Shown here piece after piece: positions 10,774 through 18,165 of a stretch of DNA of 64,000 nucleotides (positions are counted from its first letter, which is position 1; the number at the start of each line of letters is the position of its first letter). The stretch is from JABDIP01 sp965250245 (GTDB taxonomy: Bacteria; Pseudomonadota; Alphaproteobacteria; DSM-16000; Inquilinaceae): contig OZ252296.1 in assembly GCA_965250245.1 (NCBI GenBank), forward strand, positions 62,001-126,000. The letters are read 5' to 3'. The notes beneath the pieces were generated by a model. The model worked only from the letters and a program-made list of their open reading frames with translations. It was not told the origin of the DNA and did not search any database. The position numbers and the translations under genes are program-made.

Positions 10774-11322
10774 CTAGCGCCCGGCGCGGATTCGCAGGGC
10801 CATGGCCTCGGCGCGGTGGCTCTGGGCCGCCTTGGCCTTGCGCCGGCCGATGCGGTGGGCGATGCCGGCGAACAGCGCCACAAGGCTGAGCAGAAGGCCC
10901 AGCAGCGCCAATCCCGCTGCCAGCATGGCCATCGGCGGCACCGCCTCGCCCAGCAGCACCGGCGGCCAGAGCCGGATGGCATGAGAGTAGACCTCCCACC
11001 CGGCGGCGGCGCCGAAGCCCAGGGCCCCGATCAGGCTGGCCCATTGCCAGATGGCGATCGCCAGCAGCATTCCGAGCAGTCCGAAGGCGAGGCCGACCGG
11101 GCCGTGGCTGACCGCAACCGGCATTTCCAGCCGGTCCTGCAAATCCAGCATGCCGGCCGGCCAGACCGGCGATTCGCCGGTCACCTCGAACAGGAACACC
11201 AGATGGGTGGCGACCAGGACCGCAAGCAGGAAGGCGCACACGCGGGTCGTGGACCGCGCACCGGTGCCGCCGGTTTCGGTTTCCGGCGCCGGGCCCTTGG
11301 CAATCTCCCTGGCACTTCTCAT
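10774..11322 (-). CDS. Hypothetical four-helix membrane protein
   Basis: A 182-residue protein with a basic N-terminal tail and about four transmembrane segments (residues about 27-45, 74-94, 96-112 and 132-156), separated by short loops. The C-terminal tail is Arg/Lys/Ala-rich and should be cytoplasmic. I recognise no family motif. It is transcribed leftward, converging on the DDRW gene at 9667-10755 with only 18 bases between stops. The next gene upstream, the DMT exporter, is on the same strand but 162 bases away, so co-transcription is uncertain. Confidence 0.7.
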   Translation of the reverse strand: MRSAREIAKGPAPETETGGTGARSTTRVCAFLLAVLVATHLVFLFEVTGESPVWPAGMLDLQDRLEMPVAVSHGPVGLAFGLLGMLLAIAIWQWASLIGALGFGAAAGWEVYSHAIRLWPPVLLGEAVPPMAMLAAGLALLGLLLSLVALFAGIAHRIGRRKAKAAQSHRAEAMALRIRAGR

Positions 11323-11484
11323 CGACGATCCTGCGGCATCTACGCCCCGGCGGGGACTGTAAACCTGTATTTCTTGCTGCTTCGTTGAAGCGCTGCCGGT
11401 GCGTTCTCCGGGCCGGGGCCCGGAATCGCGGGATTATTGGCGCTTCGCGTCCCTGCCGCAAGCCGCGCGTAGGTCCGGCGGACC

Positions 11485-12396
11485 CTACGGTCCGGCCGGC
11501 TCCGCTGCGCGGCCGCTGCGCAGGCGGCTGATGTTGATGCCGATCAGGATCAGCGCCAGCGCCGCCCAACCGCCGGCCGACGGGATCTCCGCCAGGAACA
11601 GCCAGGCCCAGAACACCGCGAACAACGGTACCAGATAGCTGACCTGGCTCATGAAGGTGGCGCCGACCGCGGTGATGATCTGGAAGCGCAACAGGTAGGC
11701 GAGACCCGTGGGCAGCAGCCCCAGGAAGACCAGCGCCAGCAGCGCCGGGCTGCCGGGCATCGCCTGCCACGGCCGGTCGACCAGCAGCGCCAGTGGGACC
11801 ATGTAGACCGTCGCGGTGATCAGCACCGTGGCCGCATTGGCCAGCGGCGCCACATGCGCGACCCGCCGGGTCAGCACGCCCGACAGCGCGTAGCAGGCCG
11901 CGGCACCCATGACGGCGAGCTGGCCCAGGACGCTGGCCCTGGCCCCGGCGATGGCATCCAGCCCGACCAGCACCGCGACCCCGGCGAAGCCCAACAGCAT
12001 GCCCGCGACCTTCGGCAGCGTCAGCCGGTCGTCGCCGGTGAACAGGTGCGACAGGATCAGCGCCACGAACGGGCCGGTGGCCATCAGGATCGCCGCCATG
12101 GCGCTGTCGATGTGCTTCTGCCCCCAGCTGATCAGAACGAAGGGCAGGGCGGTGTTGAAGAAGCCGATGATCGTCAGCAGGCCGAGCGTGCGCGGGTCCG
12201 TCGGCAGCCGCAGCCCGGCCAGCCGCACGGCGATCGCCAGGGCGATGGCGGCCAGAAGGATGCGGCCGGCCGCCAGGCTGAGCGGCGCGAAGCCGGTCAG
12301 CGCGATCTCGATGCATAGGAACGCCGATCCCCAGATCGCGCCCAGGGCGAACAGGCGGGTGGTGTCGATCGCGGTGGGCTGGCGGATCGGCGGCAT
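11485..12396 (-). CDS. DMT-superfamily exporter (EamA type)
   Basis: A 303-residue inner-membrane transporter with ten predicted helices arranged as two EamA repeats (about residues 14-140 and 155-290). The pattern is typical of the drug/metabolite transporter family: 'GAIWGSAFLCIEIAL' in helix 1, 'ALPFVLISWGQKHI' at the end of the first half, and 'QVSYLVPLFAVFWAWLFLAEIP' in helix 9. Family members export amino acids, nucleosides or drugs, and the substrate cannot be read from sequence. It stands alone, with 110 bases before it and 162 after it. Confidence 0.88.
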   Translation of the reverse strand: MPPIRQPTAIDTTRLFALGAIWGSAFLCIEIALTGFAPLSLAAGRILLAAIALAIAVRLAGLRLPTDPRTLGLLTIIGFFNTALPFVLISWGQKHIDSAMAAILMATGPFVALILSHLFTGDDRLTLPKVAGMLLGFAGVAVLVGLDAIAGARASVLGQLAVMGAAACYALSGVLTRRVAHVAPLANAATVLITATVYMVPLALLVDRPWQAMPGSPALLALVFLGLLPTGLAYLLRFQIITAVGATFMSQVSYLVPLFAVFWAWLFLAEIPSAGGWAALALILIGINISRLRSGRAAEPAGP

Positions 12397-12506
12397 GGCG
12401 GGGCTCGGTCACGTTTGCGGGCCGCATGGGCGGCCCGGTGGCTTCTTCCTACACGGCGCGGCCCGCGTGCGAAAGTGTGTTCGGGGACCAGGTCCGATAC
12501 CGGCGC

Positions 12507-13208
12507 CTATCCCGCCAGCCGGGCCTGCACCTTGTCGGACCGCAGTTCCTTCAGCGCGTCGCGGCCGATCCACTGCGCCGAGAGCTCCGGCCGCGCGACC
12601 AGGCGTTCCGCGCCGGCGATGGCGGCCCGGTTCAGGGACGGGTTGCGCTTGCCTATCTGGCGCAGCGCCCAATTGACGGCTTTCTTCACGAAGTTGCGGC
12701 CGTCATCGGCGGCCGCTTCGATCGTTGGGAGCAGCGCCAGGAACCGGTCGTCCGGCGCGCGCTTGTCGTGCACCGCCAGGCAGGCGATCAGCGCGAAGCC
12801 CGCGCGGCGGACGAAAGTCTCCTCGCGCGGGCACCAGCGCGCCACCATGCCGTAGGGATCGGCGGTCCGGCGCGCCAGGTTGAGGCAGAACTGGTCGGTG
12901 ACGTCCCAGGAATCCAGCTCGGCGACCCAGCGTTCCAGCAAGGCGGCGTCGCAGGCCTTCGGGTCGGCGACCAGGGCCGCCAGGATGCGCGCCTCGTGCA
13001 GGCCCGATCGCCACAGCCCTTCGGCGACGGCCTGGTCGCGGCCGATCCGCCGGGCAGTCGCCCGCAGCACCGGCATCGACAGTCCCAGGGCGCGATCGGT
13101 GTTGATCCCGAACCGCGCCATTCCCTCGCGGGCCTCCGGGGCCGCCAGGGACCGCAGATGGGCGATTGCCGCCTCGGCCGTGTCGATGCTGTCCTGATCC
13201 GCCGCCAT
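12507..13208 (-). CDS. DNA alkylation repair protein (AlkD-like HEAT repeats)
   Basis: A 233-residue all-helical protein of the AlkD/DUF4097-independent DNA alkylation repair family, built of HEAT-like repeats that bind alkylated DNA and excise positively charged bases. Recognisable features are 'GINTDRALGLSMPVLRATAR' near the N-terminus, then 'LHEARILAALVADP', 'WDVTDQFCLNLARRT', and 'FVKKAVNWALRQIGKRN', whose Trp/Lys pattern is typical of the family. ATG 13208 was chosen over more distal starts (13271 ATG, 13283 TTG) because those would run into the promoter and ribosome site of the divergent lemA. GGGA lies six bases upstream of the chosen start. Confidence 0.82.
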   Translation of the reverse strand: MAADQDSIDTAEAAIAHLRSLAAPEAREGMARFGINTDRALGLSMPVLRATARRIGRDQAVAEGLWRSGLHEARILAALVADPKACDAALLERWVAELDSWDVTDQFCLNLARRTADPYGMVARWCPREETFVRRAGFALIACLAVHDKRAPDDRFLALLPTIEAAADDGRNFVKKAVNWALRQIGKRNPSLNRAAIAGAERLVARPELSAQWIGRDALKELRSDKVQARLAG

Positions 13209-13297
13209 CCTGCGTCCCGCCAATCCGTTGGTAACCGGGCCTAAACCCTTTTTCGCTAAGACAATTTTCATCAATGTTACCAAGGAGAGGTTCGCCC

Positions 13298-13867
13298 GTG
13301 TGGATCGCGATCGCCGTGGCCGGCGCCATCCTGGTCTTCGGGTACGTCTGGTACGTCTCGATCATCGGCCGGCGCAACAAGGCCCAGGAGGCCTTTTCCG
13401 GGATCGACGTGCAGCTGAAGAAGCGGCACGACCTGATTCCCAACATCCTGACCATCGCCAAGCGTTTCATGGAGCATGAGCGCGGGCTGCTGGAGGACAT
13501 CACGCGGCTGCGCGCCCAGGCGTTGGACGCCGGCGGCAAGCCGGACCCGCAGGCGGCCAAGCAGCTGTTCGAGATCGAGGCGGCGCTTCAGGGCCGGATG
13601 GGCCAGCTGATGGTGGCGGTGGAGAACTATCCGGACCTCAAATCCGACCAGACCATGCTGCAGGCCCAGCGCAGCTACAACGAGGTCGAGGCCAACATCG
13701 CCGCGGCCCGGCGTTTCTACAATTCGGCCGTCACCGCGCTGCGCAACGCCATCCAGGTCTTTCCCGGCTCGATGATCGCCGGCATGGCCGGAGTCGGCGA
13801 TATGCCGCTGTTCGAGGCCGCAGAGGCCGACCGGCAGCCGGTCGATGCCGACAAGTATCTGAGCTGA
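13298..13867 (+). CDS. lemA: LemA family protein
   Basis: A 189-residue membrane-anchored coiled-coil protein. An N-terminal transmembrane helix (residues about 2-22, 'IAIAVAGAILVFGYVWYVSI') is followed by the LemA helical bundle: 'RRNKAQEAFSGIDVQLKKR', 'DLIPNIL', 'YPDLKSD', 'ARRFYNSAVTALRN' and 'FPGSMIAG'. GTG 13298 is preceded by GAGAGG at seven bases, which fits better than ATG 13274. LemA's biochemical role is unknown. In many bacteria it sits beside membrane proteins of DUF3137 or TPM type, and here four DUF3137 genes follow directly. Confidence 0.93.
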   Translation: MWIAIAVAGAILVFGYVWYVSIIGRRNKAQEAFSGIDVQLKKRHDLIPNILTIAKRFMEHERGLLEDITRLRAQALDAGGKPDPQAAKQLFEIEAALQGRMGQLMVAVENYPDLKSDQTMLQAQRSYNEVEANIAAARRFYNSAVTALRNAIQVFPGSMIAGMAGVGDMPLFEAAEADRQPVDADKYLS

Positions 13868-13886
13868 CGGAAGCGGGAGCCGCGAC

Positions 13887-14912
13887 ATGACCGATACGAC
13901 GGATATGGCAAACATCCCGGTGCCGCAGGACGGCGAGCAGCCGCAGACGCCCGCGGCCGCCCCGGCGGGCGGCGGCGGACTCGAAAGCGAACTGCGCCCT
14001 GTCCTGGAAGAGCTGGACAAGGAGCGCGAATCCCAGAAGAACGAGCTGCTGTTCCGCGCCGCCACGGCGGTCCTGGGAGCCGGCGCGCTGGCCGTGGTCT
14101 GCGCCCTGGCGGCGGTCGGTACATTCGGCGCCGGGCTTGCCGAACTCAGTGTCGTGATCTACCTGCTGCCGCCGGTGCTCGTTGCCGTGGCGATCGGCAT
14201 CTGGGCGATCCAGCCGCGCCAGCGCTACATTTCGACGTACAAATCGAAGGTGCTGCCCGCCATCGCCGGCACCCTGGGCTCCTTCGAATACAACGAGTCC
14301 GGCAAGATCAGCGAGAGCCGGCTGCGCGGCTCGACCCTGCTGCCGCATTTCGACGACTACAAATCCGAGGACAAGTTCACCGGCAGCTACAAGGGCGTCG
14401 GGATCGAGCTGGCCGAGGTCAAGATGACCCGCGAGCAGGGCAGCGGCAAGGACCGCAAGACCGTGACCGTCTTCAAGGGCCTGTTCGCGTTGCTGTCGAC
14501 CCACAAGACAGTCAACGGCAAGACCGTGATCAAGCGCGACGCCGGCGCCATCGCCAACTGGCTGGGCGAGAAATTCGGCGGCATGGAGCGCATCGCCCTG
14601 GAGGATCCGGCCTTCGAGGAGCGTTTCGAGGTCTACGGCACCGACCAGGTGGAGGCCCGCTACCTGCTGACCCCGGCCTTCATGGAGAGGCTGACGGCGC
14701 TGGCTACCCATATGGGCGACGGCCGGCTGCAGGCCGCCTTCTATGACGAGCAGCTCTTCGTGATGGTGCCCAACAAGAAGGACCTGTTCGAGCCGCCCTC
14801 GATCTTCACCAGTGTGGTGAAGGACACCGGCGTCACCCGCATCTCCCGCGAGATGCGCGACGTCCTGTCAATCATCGACATCCTCCAGCTGGACCAGCAG
14901 ACCGGGCTGTAG
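13887..14912 (+). CDS. DUF3137 protein, copy 1
   Basis: A 341-residue protein with a Pro/Ala-rich N-terminus, a coiled-coil-like segment (about residues 30-55) and two transmembrane helices at about 58-80 and 88-110. A cytosolic domain follows. Family marks are 'YKSEDKFTGSYKGVGIELAEV' (about 155-175), an 'FKGLFALLSTHK' strand, 'EDPAFEERFEVYGTDQVEARYLLTPAFMERL' and 'FYDEQLFVMVPNKKDLFEP'. GGGAG lies upstream of ATG 13887, 19 bases after lemA. DUF3137 has no established function. Its repeated pairing with LemA suggests a membrane complex. Confidence 0.88.
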   Translation: MTDTTDMANIPVPQDGEQPQTPAAAPAGGGGLESELRPVLEELDKERESQKNELLFRAATAVLGAGALAVVCALAAVGTFGAGLAELSVVIYLLPPVLVAVAIGIWAIQPRQRYISTYKSKVLPAIAGTLGSFEYNESGKISESRLRGSTLLPHFDDYKSEDKFTGSYKGVGIELAEVKMTREQGSGKDRKTVTVFKGLFALLSTHKTVNGKTVIKRDAGAIANWLGEKFGGMERIALEDPAFEERFEVYGTDQVEARYLLTPAFMERLTALATHMGDGRLQAAFYDEQLFVMVPNKKDLFEPPSIFTSVVKDTGVTRISREMRDVLSIIDILQLDQQTGL

Positions 14913-14922
14913 GGCGCCAGGC

Positions 14923-15972
14923 ATGCCGGACGATCCCGAGGTGAGGCAACCGGTCGTGTCCTCGGGAGCGCAATGCAAGAGTTCCCTCTTTGGCGAGAAC
15001 CTCCGCGCCAAACTCGGACCGGAGATCGAGCAGCTCGAACGGGAGCGCGATGCGTGCAATCAGCTGGTGTCCAGGCGGCTGGGTATCGCCGTCAAGGTGA
15101 TCCTTGCCACGACCGTGGCTCCGCCAACCCTGCTCATCGCCTATGGCGTCTTCAGGCGCGGCTTCGGCGTGTTGACGTTCGAGCTTCTGAACGTGTTCCT
15201 TCTCGCGCTCCCCATCGCGCTGGTCCTCGGACTGATCTTCTGGTTATGGGCCAATGAGCCGATCCGCGGATTCGTGGCGTCCTACAAGGCCACGATCCTT
15301 TCGGCCGTTGCCGAAGCGGCCGGAGGGCTCGAATACGTCCACGACGGCGAGATTCCGATGGAGCGCCTTGAGCCGTCGACGCTGATCCCTGCTCATGACA
15401 CCTACGAGTCGGAAGACCTGTTCCGCGGCGAATACAAGGGTGTCGACATCGAGCTTGCCGAGGCCGAGCTGGTGAGGATCGAGACCTATGAAGACGACGA
15501 GGGAAACATCAAGACGCGGCATATCGTCGTCTTCTCGGGTCTCTTCGCGCTGCTCTCAATGAACAAGCGGTTTTCTGGCCGGACCGTCATTCGCACCGAT
15601 ATGGGTGCGTTGCTGAATTGGGTGCTCGACGGGTACGCGTCCCTGGAGCAGGTGCGGCTGGAGGACCCGGTCTTCGAGCAAAGGTTCGAAGTCTTCGCCG
15701 ACGACCAGATCGAGTCCCGCTATCTGCTTACTCCGGCCTTCATGGAACGGCTCACCGCCGTGGCCGACGATTTCGGCAACGGCTCGATGCAGGCAGCGTT
15801 CTACGACAAGCGGCTGCTGTTGATGATTCCGTTGGTGCACGACCGGTTCGAGCCGCCTGAGATCAGCGTCAGCCTGATGGAAGACAGTGGCGTGCAGCGA
15901 TTGGCAGGCGAACTCGGCGACGTGCTGTCGATCGTTGACGCCCTGAAGCTGGATGAACGGACCGGCCTGTGA
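14923..15972 (+). CDS. DUF3137 protein, copy 2
   Basis: A 349-residue paralog of the preceding gene, ten bases downstream. It keeps every family element: two membrane helices (about residues 50-75 and 83-108), 'YESEDLFRGEYKGVDIELAEA', 'FSGLFALLSMNKRFSGRTVIRTD', 'DPVFEQRFEVFADDQIESRYLLTPAFMERL' and the C-terminal 'VLSIVDALKLDERTGL'. Against copy 1 the N-terminal Pro/Ala tail is replaced by a shorter polar segment. The similarity is high enough to indicate tandem duplication, while the sequences have diverged well beyond recent copies. Confidence 0.85.
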   Translation: MPDDPEVRQPVVSSGAQCKSSLFGENLRAKLGPEIEQLERERDACNQLVSRRLGIAVKVILATTVAPPTLLIAYGVFRRGFGVLTFELLNVFLLALPIALVLGLIFWLWANEPIRGFVASYKATILSAVAEAAGGLEYVHDGEIPMERLEPSTLIPAHDTYESEDLFRGEYKGVDIELAEAELVRIETYEDDEGNIKTRHIVVFSGLFALLSMNKRFSGRTVIRTDMGALLNWVLDGYASLEQVRLEDPVFEQRFEVFADDQIESRYLLTPAFMERLTAVADDFGNGSMQAAFYDKRLLLMIPLVHDRFEPPEISVSLMEDSGVQRLAGELGDVLSIVDALKLDERTGL

Positions 15973-15991
15973 TCGGCCCTCGGCATACGTC

Positions 15992-16996
15992 ATGAAATCC
16001 ATCGGATCGGGCGGGCCGTCGGGTTCCGCCGAATCGGACCGGATGTTCGGGAGCGCTACGAATGCGGCGAGCTGTCGCGGCGATGCGGCCGACATGCTGT
16101 CCGCTTTGGAGCGGTTGCGGCGTGACGGCCTGCGGAAGATCCTTGTGCGGTTGTCGATCGGCGCCGTGTTCGTCGGGGCGATCGCCGCGCTGATGATGAC
16201 TGTCCCGGCCGCCCCGGACATCCTGACGACGCTTGCCGTGTCGGCGGTCGCCGGCCTACTGATTTGGGCCTTTTGGGCGCATGTGCCATTGGGCGTGTTT
16301 CGCGAGTCCTACCAGGCGCGGTTCGTGCCGGAATTGCTGCGGCGCCTGGATGGGTTTCGGTACGAAGGGTCGGGGCGGCTGCCCCTGGAGTGGATCTCCG
16401 ATTCCGACATCGTTCCGGCATGCAACATCTACGACTCCGCGCATATGGTCTCAGGCGTCGGGTCGCGCGCCGGCGTGCAGTTCGCCGAGGCGGGGCTTAC
16501 CCGATTTCAGGCGCACAGCCGCCGGTACAGGATCGCAACGACCCATGCTCAGGCCTTTGGCGGCCTCGTGCTGCTGCTGTCGCTTCCCAGGGCGTTTGCC
16601 GGCAAGACCGCGCTGATCCCCGATCCGGGGCCGCTGTTCCGGCTGTTCGGCGACGCTCCGGCCTGGGGAAATCTGGTCGGTCCCAGGCTGAAGACGCGAC
16701 ACGGCAACTTCGAGGCCTTCTCGACGGACGCGGCGGAGGCGAAGGCCCTGATCGATCAGCCGCTGGCCGCCCGGCTGGCGGGTTGCGCGGCGGCGCTGGG
16801 CGGGGGCAAGGTCCGGCTGGCATGGTTTGATGCGCAGATCCTGTTGCTGTTGCCGCTCGAACATCGGCTGTTCGACGCGCCGTCGATCGTTTGGAGCGTC
16901 GACCCGGACGCGGTGCGGACCCGCGTCGAACGCGACGTCAGCACGATCGTCGAGATGGCTGAGTTGCTGCGCACCCGGGCAGAGTCGATCCATTGA
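15992..16996 (+). CDS. DUF3137-like protein, copy 3, divergent
   Basis: A 334-residue member of the array that has drifted furthest. The two helices (about residues 50-68 and 76-95) and overall layout are kept, as are the C-terminal 'AWFDAQILLLLPLEHRLFDAPS' strand and 'ERDVSTIVEMAELL' helix. The signature 'SEDxFxGxYxGVxIE' has become 'SAHMVSGVGSRAGVQF', and the 'EDPxFExRFEV' block is reduced to 'GNFEAFSTDAAEAKALI'. ATG 15992 was chosen over the upstream 15953, which lies inside copy 2. No frameshift is seen, so it is probably translated, with a changed or lost function. Confidence 0.75.
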   Translation: MKSIGSGGPSGSAESDRMFGSATNAASCRGDAADMLSALERLRRDGLRKILVRLSIGAVFVGAIAALMMTVPAAPDILTTLAVSAVAGLLIWAFWAHVPLGVFRESYQARFVPELLRRLDGFRYEGSGRLPLEWISDSDIVPACNIYDSAHMVSGVGSRAGVQFAEAGLTRFQAHSRRYRIATTHAQAFGGLVLLLSLPRAFAGKTALIPDPGPLFRLFGDAPAWGNLVGPRLKTRHGNFEAFSTDAAEAKALIDQPLAARLAGCAAALGGGKVRLAWFDAQILLLLPLEHRLFDAPSIVWSVDPDAVRTRVERDVSTIVEMAELLRTRAESIH

Positions 16997-17033
16997 TCGG
17001 CTAGCCGGCCTTTGCAGCCGGCTTCCCGGCCCC

Positions 17034-17048
17034 TAGCCTGGGCCGATG
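17034..17048 (+). promoter_or_regulatory. Putative leaderless start: TAGCCT, six bases, ATG
   Basis: A -10-like hexamer TAGCCT (17034-17039) is followed by six bases and an ATG at 17046, so a transcript starting six or seven bases after the hexamer would begin at the start codon. There is no Shine-Dalgarno sequence. The same layout appears at 18151 and 20204. Confidence 0.4.
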
Positions 17049-17120
17049 ACACGCATTCCCTTCGACGCCGAACCGGTGCTGCCGGGTGCCGGGTGCCGCC
17101 CGGGAAATCGCCGGTGGTGA
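17046..17120 (+). CDS. Possible 24-codon leader ORF upstream of DUF3137 copy 4
   Basis: A short open frame (MTRIPFDAEPVLPGAG...) begins at an ATG with a leaderless-type -10 and ends at TGA 17118-17120. That stop overlaps an in-frame GTG (17117-17119) of the fourth DUF3137 gene as GTGA. The arrangement suggests translational coupling or a leader peptide. It could equally be chance, or the relic of a lost gene start. No homology was recognised. Confidence 0.3.
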   Translation: MTRIPFDAEPVLPGAGCRPGNRRW

Positions 17121-18118
17121 ACAGCGGCATGTCGATCGTCCCAAAGCGGCGGCGGCGACCGAAGGTCGGGCCGCCGCGCGTGCCGTTCGGCGAGCAACCC
17201 GACGATGAGCGGTTCGGCGCCGTCATCCAGATCGCGGAAACCTTCCGCAAGGCCGCCAGGATGGCGATGGCCATGCGCCTGCTGGTCCTTGGCGCGCTCA
17301 TCGTGCTGGTGATCTTCGCCCTGATGACGCTCATGGAGGCCGTGGACTCGAACAAATGGGGTCAGGCGCTGACCTTCGTGCTCGGCCCGATCCTGGCGAT
17401 CTCGGCCGGCATCGCGCTTTGGGAGTTGTGGCTGCGCCGGCCGCTGATCGCCTATCGCAGGGAATTCAAGGCCCTGGTCATGCCGATGGTCGCGGCCCAT
17501 TTCGGCGACTTCCGATACGATCCGGATGGTTACATGGCGTCGGGCGATCTGCAGCGGTCGGGGGTCGTACCGGAATATCGCTTCCAGCAGTCCGAGGACC
17601 ATTTCAGGGGCGAGTATGGCGGCGTCGGCATCGAGTTCGCCGACGTGACGCTGTCGCAGCCGGGGCGGAACCATCCAGTCCATGTGTTCCAGGGCCTGTG
17701 CGTCAGGATCGCCGCCTGGAAGCGTTTGGACGGCGAGGTCCTGCTGCTGCGGCAACCGGAGTCCGACGCCGATTGCGGGATCGAGCCGCCGGCCGAACTG
17801 GGCCGCGTCGAGACGGCCGCCGATGGGGGATTTGCGCTCTACGCTTCGGAGGATGCCGAGGCCGTCCGGCTTGTGACGCCGGAGTTGACCGAATGGCTGG
17901 CGGCCCTGGCGGATGGCCTTGGCGACGGCAGCGTGCGGGCCGCCTTCCACGGCGGTGGCCTGTTCGTCGCGGTGCCAGCCGATCTCGACCTGTTCGAGCC
18001 GCCGCCGATGTCGCGCAGCCTGAACCGGTACTCAGGACTTCGTGTGCTGGCGGGCCAGTTCGCGGCGATCATGCGGATCGTCGATGTGCTGAAGTCCGAC
18101 CCGAACGCCCCGTTCTAG
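17117..18118 (+). CDS. DUF3137 protein, copy 4
   Basis: A 333-residue paralog that retains the canonical family motif: 'QQSEDHFRGEYGGVGIEFADV', two membrane helices (about residues 52-75 and 82-105), 'FQGLCVRIAAWKR', 'RAAFHGGGLFVAVPADLDLFEPP' and a closing 'IMRIVDVLKSD' helix. The Arg-rich N-terminus (KRRRRPK) should be cytosolic. The start is uncertain. GTG 17117 is taken because it overlaps the stop of a short upstream ORF. ATG 17129 is equally possible, and neither has a good ribosome site. It is 120 bases downstream of copy 3, whereas the earlier copies are 10-20 bases apart, so it may have its own promoter. Confidence 0.8.
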   Translation: MNSGMSIVPKRRRRPKVGPPRVPFGEQPDDERFGAVIQIAETFRKAARMAMAMRLLVLGALIVLVIFALMTLMEAVDSNKWGQALTFVLGPILAISAGIALWELWLRRPLIAYRREFKALVMPMVAAHFGDFRYDPDGYMASGDLQRSGVVPEYRFQQSEDHFRGEYGGVGIEFADVTLSQPGRNHPVHVFQGLCVRIAAWKRLDGEVLLLRQPESDADCGIEPPAELGRVETAADGGFALYASEDAEAVRLVTPELTEWLAALADGLGDGSVRAAFHGGGLFVAVPADLDLFEPPPMSRSLNRYSGLRVLAGQFAAIMRIVDVLKSDPNAPF

Positions 18119-18150
18119 GCGCCGGGCTTTGCAACGGGGCCTCCGCACCC

Positions 18151-18165
18151 TAGCTTAGCGCCATG
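18151..18165 (+). promoter_or_regulatory. Putative leaderless start for the Atm1-type exporter
   Basis: TAGCTT (18151-18156), then six bases and ATG at 18163, with no ribosome site. This is the same spacing as at 17034 and 20204. Confidence 0.4.

Noticed and set aside
11407..11424. GC-rich hairpin TCCGGGCC/GGCCCGGA between the DMT and four-helix membrane genes
   Set aside because: The stem is perfect but no T-tract follows on either strand, so I did not call a terminator.
15992..16996. DUF3137 copy 3 as a pseudogene
   Set aside because: The frame is intact over full length with both membrane helices and C-terminal strands kept, so it is divergent rather than broken.
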